39,107 nt of DNA from Williamwhitmania taraxaci (lineage in GTDB: Bacteria; Bacteroidota; Bacteroidia; Bacteroidales; Williamwhitmaniaceae). The notes beneath the pieces were generated by a model. That model had not been told where the DNA came from. It was given only the letters and a program-made list of their open reading frames with translations, and searched no databases. The position numbers and the translations under genes are program-made. Position 1 is the first letter of the stretch. The number at the start of each line of letters is the position of its first letter. The DNA lies in NCBI RefSeq assembly GCF_900096565.1, contig NZ_FMYP01000004.1, forward strand, positions 50,009 through 89,115, given 5' to 3'. Shown in pieces: positions 32,928 through 39,107 of this stretch.

Positions 32928-33244
32928 AAAAAATAGCACTTCTGTTGATGACCACTACCTTGTTGTTGTCATTTCAACCCTACCAATCTGCTGCAGCAAC
33001 AGCAACAACGCCAACTACTGCAGTTGCGTTGAAACCTGTAGAATCGGCAGAGGCTAAAACCTTAATGCTAAGGCTCGACGAAATAAAGGCAATGGACAAG
33101 TCCACACTAAAATCGTCGGAAAAGAAAAGTCTGCGTAAAGAAGTTCGCTCCATTAAGAAGCAACTCAGCGAAATGGGTGATGGTGTGTATCTTTCGGTAG
33201 GCGCAATCATAATTATCATTTTGCTTTTGGTCATTTTGTTGTAA
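32924..33244 (+). CDS. Small membrane protein with charged helix
   Basis: 106 residues. A signal-like N-terminal helix (MKKIALLLMTTTLLLSFQP), a helical basic/acidic middle (KTLMLRLDEIKAMDKSTLKS and LRKEVRSIKKQLSEMGDG), and one transmembrane helix at the end (VGAIIIIILLLVILL). The product is probably processed and held in the membrane by the C-terminal helix. Similar small proteins neighbour lmo0937/YtxH genes in Bacteroidota, sometimes mislabelled seryl-tRNA synthetase. It is coupled to the preceding gene by a 4-nt overlap. Confidence 0.8.
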   Translation: MKKIALLLMTTTLLLSFQPYQSAAATATTPTTAVALKPVESAEAKTLMLRLDEIKAMDKSTLKSSEKKSLRKEVRSIKKQLSEMGDGVYLSVGAIIIIILLLVILL

Positions 33245-33262
33245 CCATTTAAATATTTAATT

Positions 33263-33541
33263 ATGAAATCAAGAAATATACTACTTGGTGTTTTAGCCGG
33301 TGTAGCGGCAGGTGCGGCACTTGGTATTTTGTTTGCACCAGCCAAAGGATCTGATACTCGAAAAAAAATTATTCGGAAGGGCGAGGATGAGATTGATGCT
33401 CTACACGATAAATTCGATGATTTTGTTGAGACCATATCCGATAAATTTGAAAAAGTAAAGGATGAAGTTTCTGAATTTGCTAAAAAAAGCAAAACAAAAT
33501 TTGAAGAGTACGAAAAAGAGATAAAATCGCACAAGAATTAA
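33263..33541 (+). CDS. YtxH-family protein
   Basis: 92 residues. The N-terminal helix carries Gly/Ala pairs (LLGVLAGVAAGAALGILFAP) followed by AKGSDTRKKIIRKGEDEIDA, the YtxH hallmark. A charged amphipathic coil (FDDFVETISDKFEKVKDEVS) completes it. YtxH proteins are general-stress proteins in Bacillus, anchored in the membrane. It follows the small membrane gene by 18 nt and is last in this stress set. Confidence 0.88.
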   Translation: MKSRNILLGVLAGVAAGAALGILFAPAKGSDTRKKIIRKGEDEIDALHDKFDDFVETISDKFEKVKDEVSEFAKKSKTKFEEYEKEIKSHKN

Positions 33542-33570
33542 ATTTAAGGTTTTTAGGTTTCGATTGTTAC

Positions 33571-33641
33571 ACCCTGCCAGGGTTTCGTTGGGTTTTATGA
33601 AAGTATGGTTAAGGTTTAGGGAAGATCAGCCCTGGCAGGGT
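33571..33641. repeat. Inverted repeat ACCCTGCCAGGG type
   Basis: Two copies face each other: ACCCTGCCAGGG at 33571-33582 and its reverse complement CCCTGGCAGGGT at 33630-33641, with 47 nt between. Each half is itself nearly palindromic. Such ACCCTGCCAGGG palindromes are frequent dispersed repeats in Bacteroidota. The gap 33542-34009 otherwise contains the terminator at 33735 and the upstream region of the EFR1 gene. Confidence 0.65.
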
Positions 33642-33734
33642 TATTACAAAACACAACAGTAAAGTAATTATCATTAAGGTTTGTTGTTTACAATATAGAT
33701 AGTGCCTTAGGATTACGAATAATTCCTTTAACAG

Positions 33735-33778
33735 AAAAAGTCACAAAGAAATTGAAAAGTTTCTTTGTGACTTTTTTT
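33735..33778 (+). terminator. Rho-independent terminator, long stem
   Basis: A perfect 17-bp stem (AAAAAGTCACAAAGAAA at 33735-33751; TTTCTTTGTGACTTTTT at 33760-33776) with an 8-nt loop and T tract. It terminates the lmo0937-YtxH transcript and, with A tracts on the other side, could act in both directions. Confidence 0.82.
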
Positions 33779-34009
33779 GTTGGAAATAGTTGGCATTACC
33801 CCCCAGTGCATTTGGTTTGCGAACCAATAACTTTATACGGCTAGTAAAAATGTTTACTCCCCCGGCACCCCATTTCAACATTATGTATACCTTCGTACTC
33901 AAATAAAACAGAGCTAAAGTTTGGTTTATACATACCTGAAACGCAGACATTCCGTAAACTCCGAGCAGCAGCTGTGTAATAAAACGTGCAAAATTTCAAA
34001 CGTATAACA

Positions 34010-34804
34010 ATGGAAAGTTTAAGGCTGATATACTATTCGCCTACTGGCACAACACAAACAATTGTAAGAGAAATTGGTCAGAACCTCGGATTAAAGCTAG
34101 TTTCAGAAATCAATATCGCCAAAAATAGAATCACAACAGCCATCGATTCAAGCAGCAGCTGCCTCACTATTATTGGTATGCCTGTGTATGGCGGACGATT
34201 ACCCCTAACCGCCATAGAATCACTAAAACAGCTTCGATCCAATAATTCGCCTGTAGTAATTGTAGTGGTGTATGGCAATCGACACTTTGATGACGCTCTT
34301 CTCGAACTTAAAGAAATTGTGAGCAGCAGTGGATTCTCTGTCATTGCTGGCGCTGCATTTATCGGCGAACATTCATACTCCACACGTTTAAAACCAATTG
34401 CACAAAACCGACCCGATAAGCAGGATATTGAAAAGTGTAAGGTTTTTGCGCAAATGATAATCGAAAAAACAACCAATGCACCTATTGAATGTAAGCCAGC
34501 CGAACCTTTTATACCCGGCAGCTATCCCTACAAAGAGCGCAGGCAGTTTCCAGCAACCATCCAACCAATAGTTAATAACGACCTATGCATTTTGTGTGGA
34601 ATATGTATTGATGCTTGCCCCACAAGTGCCATAACCATTAGCCAAACAGTTATACCAAACGGAGAATTGTGTACACTTTGCTGTGCCTGTGTAAAACAGT
34701 GCCCTCAAGGTGCGCTCACATTAAATCACCCGTTGTTGGAGCCAATTAAAGAAAACCTGTTTCTCAACTTCTCAGTAAGAAAAGAACCCCAGTTTTTTGT
34801 GTAA
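34010..34804 (+). CDS. EFR1-type flavodoxin/ferredoxin fusion
   Basis: 264 residues. The N-terminal half is a flavodoxin fold that binds FMN, with LRLIYYSPTGTTQTIVREIG (about 4-23) as the phosphate loop and GMPVYGGRLPLTAIES as the second contact. The C-terminal part has two [4Fe-4S] motifs: C193-x-x-C196-x-x-C199-x-x-x-C203-P and C221-x-x-C224-x-x-C227-x-x-x-C231-P. This is the EFR1 family, found in anaerobes, which should carry electrons from ferredoxin pools. The ATG at 34010 directly precedes the flavodoxin strand; the frame start at 33986 adds only eight residues. A UUCG-loop terminator follows at 34941. Confidence 0.88.
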   Translation: MESLRLIYYSPTGTTQTIVREIGQNLGLKLVSEINIAKNRITTAIDSSSSCLTIIGMPVYGGRLPLTAIESLKQLRSNNSPVVIVVVYGNRHFDDALLELKEIVSSSGFSVIAGAAFIGEHSYSTRLKPIAQNRPDKQDIEKCKVFAQMIIEKTTNAPIECKPAEPFIPGSYPYKERRQFPATIQPIVNNDLCILCGICIDACPTSAITISQTVIPNGELCTLCCACVKQCPQGALTLNHPLLEPIKENLFLNFSVRKEPQFFV

Positions 34805-34940
34805 GGATTATTGTAAAAGGTATAAATAATCAATGGGCGTATTTTATGTCTGCTCTATTACGACACCAATATATCGTATACAATTAGCAAATCGCCAACG
34901 AGTAGCCATCCTCATACTCTCCCTTTTCGGAGTATCGGTT

Positions 34941-34970
34941 CCCCATGCTTCGGCATGGGGTTTCCTTTTG
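34941..34970 (+). terminator. Terminator with TTCG tetraloop
   Basis: CCCCATGC-TTCG-GCATGGGG (34941-34960) forms an 8-bp stem with a stable tetraloop, followed by TTTCCTTTTG. It lies 136 nt after the EFR1 gene and would end its transcript. A second, shorter hairpin (ATACTC...GAGTAT) sits just before. The rest of the gap 34805-35250 shows nothing else besides the promoter candidate at 35207. Confidence 0.75.
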
Positions 34971-35206
34971 TTTACTCTTTTTTGAGATGGATGATATTAT
35001 TGGGAATAACGTCTCTCGGTATTTTGCTTTTAGAAACCTACAACAATCCTAATGTTGAAGTTAAATTCTATTGGCAATAAGTTTCGGATATCCAGTGCGT
35101 TGAACCATAATGGCTTGATGTACATAGCCTGCACAGCCTTAGCCCCTTAGGCCGAGGTACTATATTTGTTCGAAGGGGTTGTTACTTTTACCCGACCAAA
35201 TGTATA

Positions 35207-35214
35207 TATTTGCA
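35207..35214 (+). promoter_or_regulatory. Candidate -7 element of the 7TMR-DISM gene
   Basis: TATATTTG fits the Bacteroidota -7 consensus perfectly; TTG of GGTTGTTAC lies 23 nt upstream, at the long end of the accepted -33 distance. The start codon follows about 37 nt downstream. The 35-bp box is absent here, so this gene is outside that regulon. Confidence 0.5.
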
Positions 35215-35250
35215 TTGCAATAGAATGTATTAGCCAACGAATTAAACACA

Positions 35251-36873
35251 ATGAAGTTTAACTTAGCAATTGCAGTTTTAATTCTAACAAACTTTTTAAG
35301 TGTTACTTGCTTGGCTGCTCCCCAAGCGCAAAGTAATAATTATCAAATTTCCTTGTTCCACGATGTATCGGATACAATGGATACAGGAACCATTAAGGCT
35401 ATACTCGATGCTGACAATAACCAGTTTATACTGTGCGATAGTAACATTAACGAATCCATTAGCGCGATAGGTACCTATTGGCTTTATGTTCTACCCAAAA
35501 AAGATTTTAGCGAAAACGAATACGTATTAACCTTTCATAAAAACCTTTCACTCATCCAGATTTATTTATACCCTACCGATTCTTTAGTTGGTTGTGGCGG
35601 ACTGTTTGTAGAGGGATGCAAAAAGAAATTGTTTGGTTCAAATTTGTTACTTCCTTACAATAGAAAAGGGTACCTGGTGAAAGTTCAAAACCGAACGATG
35701 GCCACGTTATTAGTGCAAAATTTAGAATTAATACCTAGTAGCGAATTTGTTGGGCAACAGCGAAAATTTGATTTATTCCAAGGCTTTTTCCAAGGGAGTT
35801 TTTGGCTGATGCTGCTCTATAATTTACTGCTGTTTTTCATTGTTAAAAAACGAATATACCTGTATTACATTTTATATGTTTTTATGAATTCGCTGTTTCT
35901 GTTATTTGCATTTAACTACAGCGAAATGCTCCTCTTCTCCTTTAATTACAGGTTGAATTTGGGTTTGTATTCCTTTCAATTGATAGGCTTGTTCTTTTAC
36001 ATTATGTTTCTCCGGCACGTGTTTTTAAACCATTGCACTACTTACACAACCCAAATTGACCGAAAATATTTTCTTCCGTATAGCATCACTGTTTTGTTTT
36101 TGAATTTGCTTGTAGCCAGTACTCTTTTTTATAGGGTTGATATTTTCATAACCGTATCGAAATTATTCAACATAATGAATGGTTTTGTTGCATTTGCAGG
36201 ATACCTGTATTTCCGAAAAGGATCGAACTGGTTTGTACACATTATCATGGTGGGGTCGGTAATGATGATTCTTGGGGGCTTCTGTAGCCTTTTTAAGGAC
36301 TTTTTTTATATCAAGTACGATTATGTTTTCTATGAAGTAGGTTTGTTGCTGGAATTTATATTCTTCACATATGCGCTTAATCGGCAGTATGTTCAAGCCA
36401 TGGAGGAATTAATTTGTGCTAAACTAGTGAAATGTCAACTAGAGATAGAGTTGGCACACAAAAACGAGCAAGTGGCTTATCAGTCTATTCAATTATCGGC
36501 TAAAGACGAAACTATTGCTGCCATTAAAGCAAAAATTGAAGAATATAAGCAAATTCATTCTATTGATAAGGAATATTTATCGGTAGGGGTAGAGACAAAA
36601 GGATATATGAATGCAATAGAATGGAAAGAATTCGAGTTCCGTTTCAACGAATCGCACCCTGATTTTTATAAAGCATTAATTACTCAATACCCCGACCTTA
36701 CACAAAACGAAATACAGCTTTGTGCTTTTTTAAAACTCAACCTCAACACAAAAGAAATTGCCATGATTACCCAAAAATCGGCTCGAAGCATTGAGGTAAT
36801 GCGAAGCCGTATCCGCCAAAAAATGAACCTCGCTCGCGAAGATAATTTCAGTTTTGTGCTAACACAGTTATAA
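35251..36873 (+). CDS. 7TMR-DISM membrane regulator with LuxR-type HTH
   Basis: 540 residues. A signal peptide and a beta-rich extracytoplasmic domain (about 30-170; 7TMR-DISM extracellular type) come first. Seven transmembrane helices follow (about 180-395, from GFFQGSFWLMLLYNLLLFFI to VGLLLEFIFFTYALNRQY). Then a coiled coil (AKLVKCQLEIELAHKNEQVA) and a helix-turn-helix at the end (TQNEIQLCAFLKLNLNTKEI, then ITQKSARSIEVMRSRIRQK). The fused HTH means a membrane-bound regulator that senses a ligand outside and binds DNA directly, as in other Bacteroidota 7TMR/LuxR proteins. It lies 112 nt upstream of a large surface-protein gene in the same orientation and probably controls it. Confidence 0.82.
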   Translation: MKFNLAIAVLILTNFLSVTCLAAPQAQSNNYQISLFHDVSDTMDTGTIKAILDADNNQFILCDSNINESISAIGTYWLYVLPKKDFSENEYVLTFHKNLSLIQIYLYPTDSLVGCGGLFVEGCKKKLFGSNLLLPYNRKGYLVKVQNRTMATLLVQNLELIPSSEFVGQQRKFDLFQGFFQGSFWLMLLYNLLLFFIVKKRIYLYYILYVFMNSLFLLFAFNYSEMLLFSFNYRLNLGLYSFQLIGLFFYIMFLRHVFLNHCTTYTTQIDRKYFLPYSITVLFLNLLVASTLFYRVDIFITVSKLFNIMNGFVAFAGYLYFRKGSNWFVHIIMVGSVMMILGGFCSLFKDFFYIKYDYVFYEVGLLLEFIFFTYALNRQYVQAMEELICAKLVKCQLEIELAHKNEQVAYQSIQLSAKDETIAAIKAKIEEYKQIHSIDKEYLSVGVETKGYMNAIEWKEFEFRFNESHPDFYKALITQYPDLTQNEIQLCAFLKLNLNTKEIAMITQKSARSIEVMRSRIRQKMNLAREDNFSFVLTQL

Positions 36874-36985
36874 TCGAATACCTTAATTTCAGCGTCCAGC
36901 TTACCCTTGTGAGTTTTTGTGAGGTGCTGAAAACGCTTTTTTTCCAAGATTATTTCTTTATTTGCGCCAAATTAGATTGCTATTT

Positions 36986-39107
36986 ATGAAACGTTTTATT
37001 TTAATTGCTGCGATGGCCTTTATGGCACATACGCAAATGGCTTGGAGCCAAATTGTAGTTACTTCAACTGCCGATGCTGGCGCCGGTTCGCTGCGCCAAG
37101 CTATTTTAGATGTACCGGCTAACGGAACCATAACCTTTAACCCAAATATTACCATTGCTTTAGCAACCGAATTGCCCATTAATACAGCCAAATCTTTTAC
37201 CATCGATGGCACAGGCTCAAACCCTGTTATTAGTGGAAACAATGTTTGCAGGGTAATTAACATTACAGGGCAAACGGCTTACACCATTACCTTGAATGGC
37301 TTGACCATTAAAAATGGCAAGACAACCGAAAGTGGAGGTGGTATTTATGCCGATTTGACTAATGGGAACTTAGTGTTAAATAGTTGCACCATTATTGGGA
37401 ATGTTTCTACTAATTATATGAATGATTTTGGTGGTGGCGGAATCTATTCAAAAATAACTAATGGCACACTAAACGTAAATAAATGCAGTATTACTCAAAA
37501 TACGGCTAATGAAGGTGGGGGTGTTTTTACTTTAAATGGGGGCGTATTTACGAACTGCACAATAACCAAAAACAATGCATCTTCTGGTGGTGGTGTATGG
37601 GCTGATAATGGAGGTGTTTTTACCAATTGCTTACTAGTAGGAAATAGCGCTAACCAATTTGGAGGACTTTATACAACCAATGGGACATTTATTAACTGTA
37701 CAGTTGCTGGAAATACTGCAAGTTTTGGCTGTGCAGGTTTGGCTTCGTATGGTGGCGGTGTTTTTAGTAACTGCTTGATATGGAATAATAATAACAGTAA
37801 TGCCATTATACTCATCTCGGTTACGAGTGTTACAAATTGTGCCATAAACGGCCTGGCAACGGTTGGTTGGGGTAGTGCTTCACATAGCAATAACCAAGAT
37901 TTATCGGTATCGCCCTTTAATGGCATAAATGAAGGCAGAGGCACCGACAATATTTGGGGTACTGCCGACGACGATTTAACCCTTAACAACACCGCAGGTG
38001 GTGGCGCCAATTGTATTAATTTAGGCAGCAATGCTACAAACGCCATAACTACCGACCTTGCTGGCAACCCACGTATTGGTGCTAGTACTATCGATATTGG
38101 TGCGTATGAAACCCACCCACCCACCATTACCTCCTTTACACCAGCCTCAGGCACCGTAGGCACACTGGTAACCATAAGTGGTGCTTATTTACAAAACCCT
38201 ACCACCTTCACCATTGGCGGCGTACCAGCTATAGTGGTAGCTAACAATGGTAGTACTTTAACTGGAATGGTTATGCCGGGAGCAACCTCTGGCACTATAA
38301 CTATAGGCACAGCTACCAGCATTGGCACTTTTACAGTTATTGCCTCTATTGCGCCCACGGCACAACAAGGCAATAAATTAGTCGGAACCGGAAATACAGA
38401 TGCACAACTAGGTTATTCTGTTTCAATAAGTGCCGATGGCAACACTGCAATTGTTGGAGGTTTTTCTGATAATTCACATATTGGAGCAGCATGGATTTAT
38501 ATCCGTAGCGGCGGTAGCTGGATACAACAGGGCAGTAAATTGGTCGGGTCTGGGAATATTGGAAGTGCTGTGCAAGGTTTTTCTGTTTCAATAAGCGCCG
38601 ATGGCAATACCGTAATGGTTGGAGGGCCTTGTGATAATTCAAGAAAGGGAGCGGCATGGATTTTTACCCGTAGCGGTAACACTTGGACACAACAGGGTAG
38701 TAAATTGGTTGGAACAGGGGATATCGGAAGTGCAATGCAAGGTACTTCAGTTTCGTTAAGTGCCGATGGCAACACCGCAATTGTTGGAGGATTTTTTGAT
38801 AATTCAGAAATTGGCGCAGCTTGGATTTATATCCGTAGCGGCGGTAGCTGGATACAACAGGGCAGTAAATTGGTCGGGTCTGGAAATATTGGAGATACCC
38901 AACAAGGCCATTCTGTTTCAATAAGTGCCGATGGCAACACCGCAATTGTTGGTGGAAAAGGTGATAACACAGGTATGGGTGCAGTTTGGGTTTATACCCG
39001 TAGCGGTGGCGCATGGACACAACAGGGCAGCAAATTGGTCGGGACTGGGAATTTAGGACGTGCACAACAGGGCGGATCCGTTTCATTAAGTGCCGATGGC
39101 AACACCG
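36986..39107 (+). CDS. Large secreted beta-helix/IPT/FG-GAP repeat protein, 5' part
   Basis: The first 707 codons are in the window; the gene runs past the end without a stop. After a signal peptide (MKRFILIAAMAFMAHTQMAW) comes a parallel beta-helix (about 25-370) with recurrent short turns such as GGGIYADLTNGNLVLNSCTI, GGGVFTLNGGVFTNCTITKN and an opening GSLRQAI. An IPT/TIG-like domain follows (about 375-455, ITSFTPASGTVGTLVTISGA). Then at least four FG-GAP repeats of 55 residues (from about 460), each with SVSISADGNTAIVGG and a turn ending AAWIYIRSGGSWIQQGSKLV. Such proteins are usually exported by type IX secretion and cell-surface bound; the C-terminal signal is outside the window. Confidence 0.82.
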   Translation, partial: MKRFILIAAMAFMAHTQMAWSQIVVTSTADAGAGSLRQAILDVPANGTITFNPNITIALATELPINTAKSFTIDGTGSNPVISGNNVCRVINITGQTAYTITLNGLTIKNGKTTESGGGIYADLTNGNLVLNSCTIIGNVSTNYMNDFGGGGIYSKITNGTLNVNKCSITQNTANEGGGVFTLNGGVFTNCTITKNNASSGGGVWADNGGVFTNCLLVGNSANQFGGLYTTNGTFINCTVAGNTASFGCAGLASYGGGVFSNCLIWNNNNSNAIILISVTSVTNCAINGLATVGWGSASHSNNQDLSVSPFNGINEGRGTDNIWGTADDDLTLNNTAGGGANCINLGSNATNAITTDLAGNPRIGASTIDIGAYETHPPTITSFTPASGTVGTLVTISGAYLQNPTTFTIGGVPAIVVANNGSTLTGMVMPGATSGTITIGTATSIGTFTVIASIAPTAQQGNKLVGTGNTDAQLGYSVSISADGNTAIVGGFSDNSHIGAAWIYIRSGGSWIQQGSKLVGSGNIGSAVQGFSVSISADGNTVMVGGPCDNSRKGAAWIFTRSGNTWTQQGSKLVGTGDIGSAMQGTSVSLSADGNTAIVGGFFDNSEIGAAWIYIRSGGSWIQQGSKLVGSGNIGDTQQGHSVSISADGNTAIVGGKGDNTGMGAVWVYTRSGGAWTQQGSKLVGTGNLGRAQQGGSVSLSADGNT
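38363..39107 (+). repeat. Intragenic 165-bp repeats (FG-GAP units)
   Basis: The units start at about 38363, 38525, 38690, 38855 and 39020 (the CAACA(G/A)GG(C/T)A mark). Spacing is 162 bp once and 165 bp afterwards, i.e. 54-55 codons, in frame. Unit ends at about 38484-38553 and 38814-38883 (330 bp apart) are almost identical, which suggests recent gene conversion or duplication of a two-unit block. The last unit is cut by the window end. Confidence 0.85.

Noticed and set aside
33953-33980. Possible sixth copy of the 35-bp box before the EFR1 gene
   Set aside because: CCGTAA and TGTAAT are 22 bp apart instead of 21, the ATG and GTGAAT parts are missing, and no good -7 octamer follows.
38363-39107. 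165-bp repeats as a mobile or CRISPR element
   Set aside because: They are in-frame FG-GAP coding units of one large protein.

Overview
The window comes from the chromosome of a member of the Bacteroidota, most likely an anaerobic or facultative Bacteroidales/Marinilabiliales-type bacterium. Several signs agree: promoter candidates of the TAnnTTTG type, no strong Shine-Dalgarno sequences, large cytoplasmic hybrid histidine kinases, a 7TMR-DISM regulator, CsbD/YtxH/lmo0937-type small stress proteins, a Bacteroidota-type heterodisulfide-reductase-like gene set, and a very long secreted beta-helix/FG-GAP protein. No 16S rRNA, tRNA, CRISPR array or intact transposase is visible, so placement below phylum level is inference.

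Left part (1-5279): a decayed 3' end of an aldehyde:ferredoxin oxidoreductase-like gene beside a terminator-like hairpin, then AT-rich minus-strand accessory genes (lipoprotein, DUF6920-like, DUF1003) around a palindrome-rich, possibly cassette-like spacer, and a solitary NtrY-like histidine kinase. 5280-10743 is a compact minus-strand operon: HdrC, HdrB, HdrA, a second HdrC, a membrane-anchored HdrD-like protein with a NarI-like cytochrome b domain, and a small lipoprotein resembling the propeptide of M6 metalloproteases. Together they look like a membrane-bound (mena)quinone-linked iron-sulfur electron-transfer complex.

Middle (10934-17656): ordinary single genes on the plus strand: an NdpA/YejK nucleoid-associated protein, a GT22-like mannosyltransferase, a CPA1 Na+/H+ antiporter with a remnant of a second copy behind it, a YjdF/DUF2238 membrane protein and a GNAT acetyltransferase. 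Short dispersed CACAGATT-type repeats fill the gaps.

The most interesting region is 17700-33541. It holds two paralogous cytoplasmic PAS hybrid kinases (each HisKA-HATPase-REC-Hpt), an AraC-type regulator with an HMA-like N-terminus, a stand-alone receiver protein, and a set of envelope/stress genes: CsbD, MlaE-MlaF-MlaD, a POTRA/BamA-like outer-membrane protein, a YXWGXW-type lipoprotein, a coiled-coil lipoprotein with a porin-family protein, then lmo0937-like, small membrane and YtxH proteins. Reading the intergenic spaces I found five copies of one 35-bp box (GTGAWTNATGYAA-N16-TGTAAY) with identical internal spacing, each 20-21 bp upstream of a TAnnTTTG-like -7 element. They precede HK1, the AraC-HK2-receiver group, CsbD-Mla, the YXWGXW gene and the coiled-coil lipoprotein. 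The two halves form 21-bp-spaced direct repeats, the geometry known for AraC-family operators. This suggests an autoregulated envelope-stress regulon in which a phosphorelay feeds an AraC-type activator.

Right end (33542-39107): palindromic repeats and strong terminators, an EFR1-type flavodoxin/ferredoxin protein, a 7TMR-DISM/LuxR-HTH transmembrane regulator, and, directly behind it, the first 707 codons of a large secreted beta-helix/IPT/FG-GAP repeat protein that runs off the window.
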